Below, one piece after another: positions 1-6,441 of a stretch of 8,662 nucleotides of DNA; the stretch's first letter is position 1; every line of letters begins with the position of its first letter. Origin of the DNA: Candidatus Zixiibacteriota bacterium. GTDB taxonomy: Bacteria > Zixibacteria > MSB-5A5 > SM1-73. Made by a program: the position numbers and the translations under genes. The notes under the pieces are model-generated. The model searched no databases. It was not told where the DNA came from and worked only from the letters and a program-made list of their open reading frames with translations. The DNA is taken from assembly GCA_029933635.1 (NCBI GenBank), contig JAOZNS010000111.1:1-8662 (forward strand), read 5' to 3'.

Positions 1-2492
1 CAGAACAATGGAAAGACCTCACCTTCTGTGTGCTTCAGAACGATGATGGTTCACTTGCATGGTATTATCCTGGTTTTGATTCCGGGATGGGACTTGCCAC
101 CTACATGGACCCAGCTAAATGCCTTGCCGAACCAACCTATCCTTTCAAAATCACCGATGTTCATTTTTTTCTTTATCAACACTCTCCTACAGGTTGGTCC
201 TGGCCGGTCAACATTCAGGTGAACATAAGAGAAGTTACCCAGGGTGACAAGTGTCTGGGTCCGGATGTCTCTTCCGTTTTACGTTCGGAGTTTTTCACCA
301 TACCGGTAGACTCATCTTATGATAGTCTTCAAGGACCGATGAACATCACCTTAAACCAGCCGGTTTGCATCAACGAGCCTTTCTTTGTGGAGGTCAAGTA
401 TTTGGATCATCCCTCCGAAGGGGACAGCCTTCCCAGCTTGCTGATGGATGAAGAGATGGACTCAACTGATACGTGCGATAACTGGGCGAGATATTTAGAT
501 GGAAACTACTATGAGTGGGCTGATTTCTGGGATTCTCTGCCGGGAGAACCCATCATCCGGGTGACTGGATATGCTGGCGCAGCAGACTGTGACTCATTGT
601 GGTATTGGAAGGCAGATAAGCCGGATCAGGAATTTCCTGCACCCAGCGGAATGCCGGATTTCGATCAGTATCAATTTGGGGGAGATTCTGTGGCTCTTTG
701 CGGTCCCACCGCTGTAGCAAATTGTCTGTGGTGGTTTAATGCCGTGCCTCCCGGGACAAATCCTCCTGATCTTATTCGACTTTTGAGCGAATATTTTCAT
801 TGTGATGTAAACGATACCGGGACCTATGTGGATTCGATGGAATTAGGTCTGGATCAATATTTCATTGATTATGGATTCGATCTTTATGAACACACCTATT
901 ACCAACCAGACTTCCACGAGATGGAAGATTCCCTGGAGAAAAGTCAGGACATAATTTTGCTTTTGGGATTCTATACTGAACAGTATGAACGGGTTGGCGG
1001 ACATTTTGTGACCATGGCTGGAGTCTGTTCTGAATCTTTGGAAATAGCTTTAAGTGATCCAGCAAGAGATGCGGCTGTGACGGGTTGGCCGGGAAGAGTG
1101 CGACCCTCCGAGCATCCTGATCCACCATATGAGGGCACCTTGCACAATAATCCCACATATGTTTCTCAGGACATTTTTATCTCTACGCTGGAATCGCCCA
1201 CTCCGGGAAATCCTCATTGGGGGCTTCCAGACTATTTGCAGGCTGGTGGTAAAGAGATAATATTCAAGTTCTTGGGTCAGAATTTCCAGCCGGGTCAGGA
1301 ACATCTAAGAGGGATTTACGTGCCAGGTCAAGCGGTGTTCACCGAGGTGGAGTATGCGGTGATGATCTGTCCCGGCGAGTGGTACTGGAAACCTGATACC
1401 ACTCATGCTCCCAGTGGTATGCCAGATTTCGACCAGAATCAATTTGGTCTACCAGATTCGCAGGCAATGTGCGCACCCACCGCTGTGGCAAATTGCCTGT
1501 GGTGGTTTGATGCTGTGCCTGAAGGCACAACTCCTGACGATTTGATCCGACTTCTCTCTGATTACTTCAAAACTGACCCGGATTCCGGCACCGATGTGGA
1601 GTCTATTGAGGAAGGACTGGAGAGATATTTCAATGATTATGGATTTGCCCTAACTGAAACCACCTATTGGGAGCCTGACTTTCATGAAATGGAAGAATCT
1701 TTAAAAGTATGTCAGGACATTATCCTTTGCTTAGGATTCTATTGGTATGATGGAGAACAATGGTGGATAGAAGGCGCACATGCTGTCACGATGGCCGGGG
1801 TGAACTCTGAGGGCTTAAAAGTGGCCTTCAGTGACCCAGACAGGGATGCAGCGGTAATGAAGACAAGACCTGGCAGAGTGAGACCGCCCGGACACCCTCT
1901 GGAATATGGACCTACCCTGCACAACGACACTACCTATGTTTCTCATGATGTTTACGATTGCACCATTAATCCTGAATTCCCCAGCCCGGGCAATCCTTTC
2001 TGGGAAATTGATGACTACATCACCTTGGGAATAGAGAAATACTCGGGCAAGAATATCCCGCGGAGATTTAAACGTTATGCTAAGCCAGCTCCGAAGGGTT
2101 TTGATGGTGTCTGGCATACAGAGGTGATGGCGGCAATAATGATCTGTCCCAAGCCCAGCGCGGTGGGAGGAGAACAGCAGGGTGCTCTGACTCCAAAAGA
2201 GTTTGAACTTTATCAGAACTATCCCAATCCCTTCAACAACGAAACCATCATAAAGTTCAATCTCTCAAAGCCGGCTGAGGTGACGCTTACCATCTACAAC
2301 ATCTTGGGACAGAAGGCGAAGCTGCTTTTGAAAAAATCGCTGGACCCTGGCTTACACACTCTTAGCTGGAATGGTAAGGATGAAAAGGGAAATGAGTTAG
2401 CCAGCGGCATATACTTCTATCAACTGAAAGTCCGCCGAATCCATGGAACCGGGGAGGTAACCCAGACTAAACGTCTGTTACTTTTGAAGTAA
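1..2492 (+). CDS. Secreted protein with two cysteine-peptidase-like modules and a T9SS type A sorting domain (5' partial)
   Basis: The frame is open at the left edge (first full codon at nt 3, reading EQWKDLTFC before the GTG at nt 30), so the true start and signal peptide lie upstream. 829 codons are visible. In order: an N-terminal region, probably beta-rich, with several Cys and the stretch YPFKITDVHFFLY (about nt 1-585); cysteine-peptidase-like module 1 (588-1373); module 2 (1374-2150); and a C-terminal type IX secretion sorting domain (about 2200-2489; FELYQNYPNPFNNETIIKF ... SGIYFYQLKV). Each module has a papain/C39-like Cys at the head of a helix (CGPTAVANCLWWF, Cys at nt 699; CAPTAVANCLWWF, Cys at 1470), a His (GGHFVTMAG, 1002; GAHAVTMAG, 1779) and an Asp in SDP (1056; 1833). 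Known: type A domains direct outer-membrane export through T9SS. Inferred: a secreted or surface-anchored, possibly proteolytic, two-headed protein. The module resembles unnamed secreted proteins with a MPDFDQ motif; substrate unknown. A perfect hairpin follows the stop. Confidence 0.85.
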   Translation, partial: EQWKDLTFCVLQNDDGSLAWYYPGFDSGMGLATYMDPAKCLAEPTYPFKITDVHFFLYQHSPTGWSWPVNIQVNIREVTQGDKCLGPDVSSVLRSEFFTIPVDSSYDSLQGPMNITLNQPVCINEPFFVEVKYLDHPSEGDSLPSLLMDEEMDSTDTCDNWARYLDGNYYEWADFWDSLPGEPIIRVTGYAGAADCDSLWYWKADKPDQEFPAPSGMPDFDQYQFGGDSVALCGPTAVANCLWWFNAVPPGTNPPDLIRLLSEYFHCDVNDTGTYVDSMELGLDQYFIDYGFDLYEHTYYQPDFHEMEDSLEKSQDIILLLGFYTEQYERVGGHFVTMAGVCSESLEIALSDPARDAAVTGWPGRVRPSEHPDPPYEGTLHNNPTYVSQDIFISTLESPTPGNPHWGLPDYLQAGGKEIIFKFLGQNFQPGQEHLRGIYVPGQAVFTEVEYAVMICPGEWYWKPDTTHAPSGMPDFDQNQFGLPDSQAMCAPTAVANCLWWFDAVPEGTTPDDLIRLLSDYFKTDPDSGTDVESIEEGLERYFNDYGFALTETTYWEPDFHEMEESLKVCQDIILCLGFYWYDGEQWWIEGAHAVTMAGVNSEGLKVAFSDPDRDAAVMKTRPGRVRPPGHPLEYGPTLHNDTTYVSHDVYDCTINPEFPSPGNPFWEIDDYITLGIEKYSGKNIPRRFKRYAKPAPKGFDGVWHTEVMAAIMICPKPSAVGGEQQGALTPKEFELYQNYPNPFNNETIIKFNLSKPAEVTLTIYNILGQKAKLLLKKSLDPGLHTLSWNGKDEKGNELASGIYFYQLKVRRIHGTGEVTQTKRLLLLK
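588..2150 (+). repeat. Tandem intragenic duplication of a ~260-residue cysteine-peptidase-like module
   Basis: Copy 1 is nt 588-1373 and copy 2 is 1374-2150, directly adjoining. Both begin WYWK, carry PSGMPDFDQ and CxPTAVANCLWWF, then DLIRLLS, PDFHEMEDSL or PDFHEMEESL, QDIIL, SDP, GRVRP, TLHN and TYVS, and both end in a VMICP or IMICP motif. A hand alignment of the 92 residues from the Cys to LGFY gives about 64 identities. The second halves differ more, and copy 2 has an inserted, basic IPRRFKRYAK segment. The DNA is also close around the Cys (nt 706-738 against 1477-1509), which fits duplication inside the gene. Confidence 0.9.
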
Positions 2493-2529
2493 GTTAGCAG
2501 ATTAAGCTAATATGGCGGACGAATTGAGT

Positions 2530-2563
2530 TAAGGAGGTTGGGTGAAAATCCCCAACCTCCTTA
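2530..2563 (+). terminator. Perfect 13-bp hairpin after the secreted-protein gene, possible terminator
   Basis: Arms TAAGGAGGTTGGG (2530-2542) and CCCAACCTCCTTA (2551-2563) pair without mismatch around an 8-nt loop, 37 nt after the stop at 2492. The position suits transcript termination or 3'-end protection. No T-run follows (next bases TGGTTTAATC), so it is not a textbook intrinsic terminator. The left arm holds a full Shine-Dalgarno-like AAGGAGGT, but the only start at a usable distance (GTG 2542) gives 9 codons. Confidence 0.5.
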
Positions 2564-2635
2564 TGGTTTAATCTACAGATTACAGATGTGACCTCCGGAA
2601 TCGTTCGGACTTCAAGGATTAAATGTATGTAATAA

Positions 2636-2848
2636 ATGCATGGACAGGTGTTGAAACTCGATGTCAAGTTGTGTGGAGGTTGCGGGGGATGTGTGGCTGT
2701 ATGTCCGGTGGAGGCTTTAGAACTTTTTCCTTCTGAGCTGAAGATCAAAAATGACCTTTGTAACCTGTGCAGAAATTGTATGATTTTCTGTCCCACCGGT
2801 GCGTTGAGCGTAAAAGCTGAGGAAATCGAAGGTTCTTCTCCTTCTTGA
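2636..2848 (+). CDS. Small 2x[4Fe-4S] ferredoxin
   Basis: This 70-residue protein has two complete cluster motifs: C13-C16-C19-C23-P and C42-C45-C48-C52-P, both CxxCxxCxxxCP. That is the classical low-potential 8-Cys (bacterial-type) ferredoxin fold with almost no extension; family members are usually 55-80 residues. There is no signal peptide, so it is cytoplasmic. It ends 21 nt before a geranylgeranyl-reductase-family flavoprotein on the same strand, so the two probably share a transcript and the ferredoxin is the likely electron donor. Methanosarcina acetivorans has a functional ferredoxin/geranylgeranyl reductase pair of this kind. I chose ATG 2636 because TAA codons lie just upstream in frame. 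No good Shine-Dalgarno precedes it, although AAGGA (2614-2618) sits ideally before an overlapping ATG-TAA at 2627. GTG 2648 is an alternative start. Confidence 0.88.
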   Translation: MHGQVLKLDVKLCGGCGGCVAVCPVEALELFPSELKIKNDLCNLCRNCMIFCPTGALSVKAEEIEGSSPS

Positions 2849-2869
2849 CTGAAGATATTTGATCCCTGG

Positions 2870-4054
2870 ATGAGTAAGAAATTCGATTGCATAGTGGTGG
2901 GAGCGGGTCCTGCTGGATCCATGGCGGCTAAGACCTTAGCCAAGAATAACCTGAAGGTATTGCTTCTGGAAAAACATCCAGAGATAGGAGTGCCTCTTTG
3001 TTGTGCTGAAGCCATCAGTTGTTCTGGTCTAAGTAATTTCGTTTCACCTGATCCTGAATGGATCTGCGCACGGATTCACAAGTTGCTTTTGGTCTCCCCG
3101 TCAAATGAGAGCCTAAGTTTGCATCATCCCCAAGCTGGTTTTGTTTTAAACAGGAGGATTTTTGACAAAAGATTAGCCGAAAAGGCTTCCTCCCTGGGAG
3201 CAAGTGTTAAGCTAAGTTCCTGCGTGGTGGGGCTTTTGAGGAGCAAAAGGGAGGAAGGCTTTTGCGGGGTTAAGGTGCTGGAGGCTGGAGAGGAGAAGGA
3301 ATATGGAGCTAAGGTGATCATCGGAGCAGATGGGGTGGAGTCATTGGTTGCCCGCTGGGCAGGGATTGACACCACAAGAGGATTGAGACAAATTGATTCA
3401 TGCGCTCAGTATCTTTTGAGAGGCGTGAAAGTGGAGCCAGACCGAATGGAATTCTATTTGGGAGAATCCCTGGCCCCGGGAGGATACGCTTGGGTTTTTC
3501 CAAAAGGAGCCAATACCGCAAATGTAGGATTGGCTGTGACGCCTGATAAAACCTCAAAAAAGGCAAAAGATCTTTTAGATCAGTTTGTGAAGAAAAGATT
3601 TTCAGACTTTCAGATAGCTGAACTCACCATGGGTGGGGTGCCCTGTTACCAAAGAAAACAGAGGTTGGTGGAAAAGAATGTGCTTCTGGTAGGAGATGCA
3701 GGCAGATTGGTGGATTCCCTCTCCGGCGCTGGAATAGCCAATGCCTTACTTTCCGGGAAAATCGCCGGCGAGGTGGTCAGCCAATTTATAAAACAAAAAA
3801 GGCGCTCGTTTTCCTTTCTGAAGGGATATGAGGAGAGATTTCTGAAAGAAAAAGGAAGGGAGTTGAGGTTTTATTCATATTGTCGAGCTGTATTTTTGAA
3901 GATGACCGATAAAGATTTTGATGAAGTTACCTGTTTCCTAAAGGGTTATTGGGGCGATCAAACAGTCACCGCAATCCAGCCCATTGATCTGATCAAGACC
4001 ATCATAAGATCCAATCCCCGGCTGTTACGTCTGCTTAAGTACCTGGTTTGGTGA
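2870..4054 (+). CDS. Geranylgeranyl reductase family FAD-dependent oxidoreductase
   Basis: This 394-residue flavoprotein resembles archaeal and bacterial geranylgeranyl reductases, which saturate double bonds of isoprenoid chains. Visible features in order: N-terminal Rossmann motif GAGPAG (residues 11-16) with acidic E34 ending the second strand for the FAD ribose; the family PxxCxE motif at P42-E47 (PLCCAE); a second dinucleotide-fold motif IIGADGVESLVAR; the diagnostic PxxYxWxFP motif at 203-211 (PGGYAWVFP); and the FAD-binding GDAGRLVDSLSGAGIANA near D276. There are no membrane segments; a peripheral cytoplasmic enzyme is expected. The substrate cannot be read from sequence: archaeal homologues act on unsaturated ether lipids, plant ones on geranylgeranyl chains, others on polyprenyl or quinone side chains. 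The ferredoxin gene 21 nt upstream is the probable reductant source. ATG 2870 fits the family start but has no clear Shine-Dalgarno. The 3' end faces rpsT across 30 nt with no terminator seen. Confidence 0.87.
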   Translation: MSKKFDCIVVGAGPAGSMAAKTLAKNNLKVLLLEKHPEIGVPLCCAEAISCSGLSNFVSPDPEWICARIHKLLLVSPSNESLSLHHPQAGFVLNRRIFDKRLAEKASSLGASVKLSSCVVGLLRSKREEGFCGVKVLEAGEEKEYGAKVIIGADGVESLVARWAGIDTTRGLRQIDSCAQYLLRGVKVEPDRMEFYLGESLAPGGYAWVFPKGANTANVGLAVTPDKTSKKAKDLLDQFVKKRFSDFQIAELTMGGVPCYQRKQRLVEKNVLLVGDAGRLVDSLSGAGIANALLSGKIAGEVVSQFIKQKRRSFSFLKGYEERFLKEKGRELRFYSYCRAVFLKMTDKDFDEVTCFLKGYWGDQTVTAIQPIDLIKTIIRSNPRLLRLLKYLVW

Positions 4055-4084
4055 AAAGATCGCCGGATCAACTTCTAGAGGTCA

Positions 4085-4339
4085 TCAATTCTCCTTTTCA
4101 GACTTCTTCTGCACCAGCCTGCACAATCGAGACTTGATGCGGGATGCCTTGTTGGGATGGATGACCCCCTTCCTGGCGGCTTTGTCTAAAAAGGAGATCG
4201 CCTCCTTAAGAGAGGCTTGATCTGATGCTGCTTCCGTTCTTTTAATCAGCGTTTTTATCCGAGACTTGATAGCTCTGTTTCTTAAGTTTTCCTTTTCGCT
4301 GATTCTGAGCCTTTTTTCTGCTGACTTATGCGTAGGCAA
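4085..4339 (-). CDS. rpsT: 30S ribosomal protein S20
   Basis: This 84-residue, Lys/Arg-rich helical protein begins MPTHKSAEKRLRISEKENLR, the S20 signature (N- or T-HKSAEKR, then LRNRAIKSRIKT). It ends with the usual helix around ARKGVIHPNKASRIKSRL. Length is normal (about 85-90). S20 is a primary binder of 16S rRNA in small-subunit assembly. The start is TTG (4339-4337 on the minus strand), fixed by the conserved N-terminus and by AAGGAG placed 6 nt upstream. It is transcribed alone, convergent with the flavoprotein gene and divergent from murJ. E. coli rpsT also starts with UUG and is translationally autoregulated; whether S20 feeds back here is inference. The first helix (RLRISEKENLRNR) is less basic than usual, with two Glu, but still typical. 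Confidence 0.97.
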   Translation of the reverse strand: MPTHKSAEKRLRISEKENLRNRAIKSRIKTLIKRTEAASDQASLKEAISFLDKAARKGVIHPNKASRIKSRLCRLVQKKSEKEN

Positions 4340-4345
4340 TAGTTT

Positions 4346-4351
4346 CTCCTT
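4346..4351 (-). promoter_or_regulatory. Strong ribosome binding site of rpsT
   Basis: On the minus strand AAGGAG lies 6 nt before the TTG start at 4339. It is one of only two good Shine-Dalgarno sequences in the window (the other precedes alr), and it decides the choice of a TTG start. Confidence 0.85.
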
Positions 4352-4384
4352 GCTTTTAAAGGTTACATCTTTTATTGTTGATTA

Positions 4385-4412
4385 AATATAGAGTTGAAGC
4401 CTTTTCTGTCAA
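4385..4412 (-). promoter_or_regulatory. Sigma70-type promoter for rpsT
   Basis: On the minus strand a perfect -35 TTGACA (4412-4407) is followed, after a 16-bp spacer, by -10 TATATT (4390-4385; 5 of 6 consensus). Transcription would start near 4378, giving a leader of about 38 nt before the TTG codon. Confidence 0.8.
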
Positions 4413-4574
4413 GCTCAAAAAGTCCGATTTGTTTTATTTATCTGTTTAACCTGGAGGTTTATCCTTCGTGAGTGCCCTGCCAATGTAAAACCAAAGGTGG
4501 CTGGCTCTCATATCCTGACTTTTTGAGGAAAGAAAGAAGGGATTGAGCTAAAATCTAACTTTCTGAAGATAACG

Positions 4575-6140
4575 TTGAATTCCGAACAAGAAAGGATTGC
4601 CCGATCAACTGGAGTGGTCAGCTCAGCCACGTTTCTTTCTCGCATCTTAGGTTTGGTCCGGGAGCAGGTTTTCGCCTATCTTTTTGGAGCGGGTTTTGCC
4701 ACCGACGCCTTCATCGCCGCCTTCCGCATACCTAACCTCTTGCGCGGACTGTTCGCTGAAGGCGCTCTCTCCTCTGCCTTCATTCCGGTGTTTACCGATC
4801 ATCTGACCAATCAAGGGAAAGAGAAGGCGTGGGAGTTAGCCAATTTGGTGTTGAATTTGCTTTTGATCGCCCTGTGTTTGGTGGTAATTTTGGGAATCGT
4901 TTTTTCCCCATATATAGTGCAGGTGATCGCCCCTGGATTTGGCAAGGAAGGGGGTAAACAGGACTTGACCACCCTTCTTTCACGGATCATGTTTCCTTTT
5001 CTTCTCTTCATTGCTCTTTCTGCCTTAGCCATGGGGATGTTGAATACCTTTAGACACTTTGGTATTCCAGCATTGGCTCCCACCATGTTTAATCTGGGAA
5101 TGATCGCTGGAGGGCTTTTTCTTTCGCCACTTTTTGATCCGCCCATCATCGGTATGGCTTTGGGTGTGCTTTTGGGAGGAGTGGGGCAGTTGGCTATTCA
5201 AATACCCCTTTTGAAAAAGATAGGATTTAAGTATCGCTTCAAGATCAATCTCCATCATCCGGGAGTCAAACGAATCCTTCTTTTGATGGCGCCTGCAACC
5301 TTGGGTCTTGCCTCCACCCAGGTGAATATATTTGTTAATACCTTGATCGCATCTTTTCTGCCTCAGGGTAGTGTATCATATTTGAATTATAGTTTCCGAT
5401 TAATGCAGTTCCCCATTGGCGTGTTTGGGGTGGCGGTGGCGACAGTGACTTTCCCTATCATCTCCGCTTATGCGGCTAAAAAGGAGATGGGAGAGCTTCT
5501 TGCCACGTTCACCTCATCTTTGAAATTAGTTTTCTTTTTGACCATTCCCTCCGCCATCTTTTTGGCAGTAGCATCTCAACCGGTAATTTCAGTTTTGTTT
5601 CAACACGGAAAATTTACCTTTCTGGATACCGTGGCAACCTCTCAGGCTTTGATCTTTTACTGTATCGGACTTTTTGCCTATTCCTCCGTTCGACTGACCG
5701 CCTCCACCTTTTATTCTATGGGAGACACCAGGACTCCGGTTAAGACCAGTGCAGTGGCAGTGGGCGTAAACATCATTTTAAATCTTATTCTAATGGGACC
5801 TTTAGGATTTAGAGGACTGGCGCTGGCAGCATCAGTTGCCGCCATGACCAATCTGGGGTTGCTTCTTAAGATTTTGGACAAACGAATTGGACCAATCGAT
5901 GGAAAAGATATTGGAGGCACGTTTTTCAAGATATTGACTTCAACTGCCTTTATGGGATTAACAGTATGGATTTACCTGAAATACTTTGGGCTGGATTTAG
6001 AGACAGCACAGTTACATGCGAAAATCTTGAATCTTTTATTGATTCTTGTTTTAGGATTATTAAGTTATTCTGCCTTTTCTTATTTACTTAAACTACCGGA
6101 GCTTGACCGCATCCTTGAACTTTTGAAGATAAAAGGATAA
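4575..6140 (+). CDS. murJ: Lipid II flippase MurJ (MviN)
   Basis: This 521-residue polytopic membrane protein of the MOP superfamily matches E. coli MurJ (511 residues) in length and signature. MurJ moves lipid II, the peptidoglycan precursor, to the outer face of the inner membrane. The N-terminus carries the MurJ block SRILGLVREQVF-YLFGAGFATDAFIAAFRIPNLLR. R23, R29, D44 and R57 match E. coli R18, R24, D39 and R52, which line the central cavity, and R275 (in FRLMQFPIG) matches R270. Many hydrophobic segments are visible and fit the usual 14 helices, including a late one near LLLILVLGLLSYSAFSYLL. The start is TTG 4575: an in-frame TGA lies at 4524 and no ATG or GTG is better placed. The Shine-Dalgarno is weak (GAAG at 4565-4568). 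A TAAAAT at 4549-4554 could be a -10, but no well-spaced -35 is seen. A probable terminator lies at 6271-6299. Confidence 0.97.
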   Translation: MNSEQERIARSTGVVSSATFLSRILGLVREQVFAYLFGAGFATDAFIAAFRIPNLLRGLFAEGALSSAFIPVFTDHLTNQGKEKAWELANLVLNLLLIALCLVVILGIVFSPYIVQVIAPGFGKEGGKQDLTTLLSRIMFPFLLFIALSALAMGMLNTFRHFGIPALAPTMFNLGMIAGGLFLSPLFDPPIIGMALGVLLGGVGQLAIQIPLLKKIGFKYRFKINLHHPGVKRILLLMAPATLGLASTQVNIFVNTLIASFLPQGSVSYLNYSFRLMQFPIGVFGVAVATVTFPIISAYAAKKEMGELLATFTSSLKLVFFLTIPSAIFLAVASQPVISVLFQHGKFTFLDTVATSQALIFYCIGLFAYSSVRLTASTFYSMGDTRTPVKTSAVAVGVNIILNLILMGPLGFRGLALAASVAAMTNLGLLLKILDKRIGPIDGKDIGGTFFKILTSTAFMGLTVWIYLKYFGLDLETAQLHAKILNLLLILVLGLLSYSAFSYLLKLPELDRILELLKIKG

Positions 6141-6142
6141 AT

Positions 6143-6224
6143 GTAGGGACCGGGCTTGTCCCTGTCCTAACTTTGAGATGGAGAGCCACACGGATCTGCT
6201 CGTCCGGGCAAGGGCTGTCCTTAC
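6143..6224. repeat. 82-bp element bounded by imperfect inverted repeats (REP/MITE-like)
   Basis: The left end GTAGGGACCGGGCTTGTCC (6143-6161) and the reverse complement of the right end, GTAAGGACAGCCCTTGCCC (6206-6224), match at 14 of 19 positions. The left end also contains a small internal stem (AGGGAC 6145-6150 with GTCCCT 6158-6163). It begins 3 nt after the murJ stop, a typical place for dispersed extragenic palindromes. No open frame lies inside. Identity as a dispersed family is inference; only one copy is visible here. Confidence 0.5.
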
Positions 6225-6270
6225 GGCTGAGAGTATTTAGGAACAGGATAAGGTACCCTGCTCCAACTGG

Positions 6271-6299
6271 AAAGCCCCTTTTCCAAAAAGGAGCTTTTT
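6271..6299 (+). terminator. Intrinsic terminator, probably for murJ
   Basis: AAAGC (6271-6275) plus CCTTTT (6277-6282) pair with AAAAGG (6286-6291) plus GCTTT (6293-6297) around a CCA loop, with one C-A mismatch. The stem runs into TTTTT (6295-6299). It lies 131 nt after the murJ stop and separates murJ from the next promoter. Confidence 0.6.
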
Positions 6300-6311
6300 G
6301 CTAAATAGTAG

Positions 6312-6339
6312 TTGACTAAAGGTGATTTTTTGTTATGAT
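6312..6339 (+). promoter_or_regulatory. Extended -10 promoter upstream of the DUF559 unit and rarA
   Basis: -35 TTGACT (6312-6317) and -10 TATGAT (6334-6339) are 16 bp apart, each 5 of 6 consensus. A TGn extension (6331-6333) precedes the -10. Transcription would start near 6346. A 9-bp direct repeat ATAGTAGTT lies just upstream (6305-6313, overlapping the -35) and again downstream (6361-6369). The rest of the gap between murJ and the DUF559 gene (6141-6441) holds the inverted-repeat element, the terminator and the 5' repeat of the insertion; no gene is seen in it. Confidence 0.6.
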
Positions 6340-6396
6340 TTAAACGGAAGTACGGTCTCTATAGTAGTTAAAATAGGGGATGGATTCATATAGGTT

Positions 6397-6434
6397 CCCT
6401 CCCCCTTGATGGGGGAGGGTGAGGGAGAGGGTGA
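6397..6434 (+). repeat. 5' repeat of the DUF559 unit: 9-bp hairpin plus a four-run G-quadruplex motif
   Basis: CCCTCCCCC (6397-6405) pairs perfectly with GGGGGAGGG (6411-6419) around a TTGAT loop. The right arm also opens a canonical quadruplex motif at 6411-6431: four runs of at least three G, with loops A, TGA and AGA. The last run, in GAGAGGG (6425-6431), lies 10 nt before the TTG start and is the only Shine-Dalgarno-like sequence there. The hairpin and the quadruplex are mutually exclusive in the transcript. Confidence 0.7.
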
Positions 6435-6441
6435 ATAAAAG

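Noticed and set aside
862..1304. Several minus-strand open frames inside the secreted-protein gene
   Set aside because: They overlap a long conserved plus-strand gene, and similar shadows recur in the second module because the DNA is duplicated.
2542..2571. Nine-codon frame starting GTG 2542 after a perfect AAGGAGGT
   Set aside because: The Shine-Dalgarno-like bases are one arm of a perfect hairpin, the frame spans the loop and other arm, and nothing suggests a leader peptide.
2494..3015. 173-codon open frame on the minus strand over the ferredoxin and start of the reductase
   Set aside because: It is antisense to two well-supported genes, has no recognisable domain, and its open length is a by-product of their codon use.
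4453..4488. GGAGG followed by a seven-codon frame (GTG 4468 to TAA) upstream of murJ
   Set aside because: It is too short to judge, with no regulatory residues or attenuator hairpin after it.
6141..6441. CRISPR array or tRNA gene in the repeat-rich murJ-rarA gap
   Set aside because: Repeats are only paired and inverted, not regularly spaced, and no cloverleaf or other known RNA pattern could be seen by eye.
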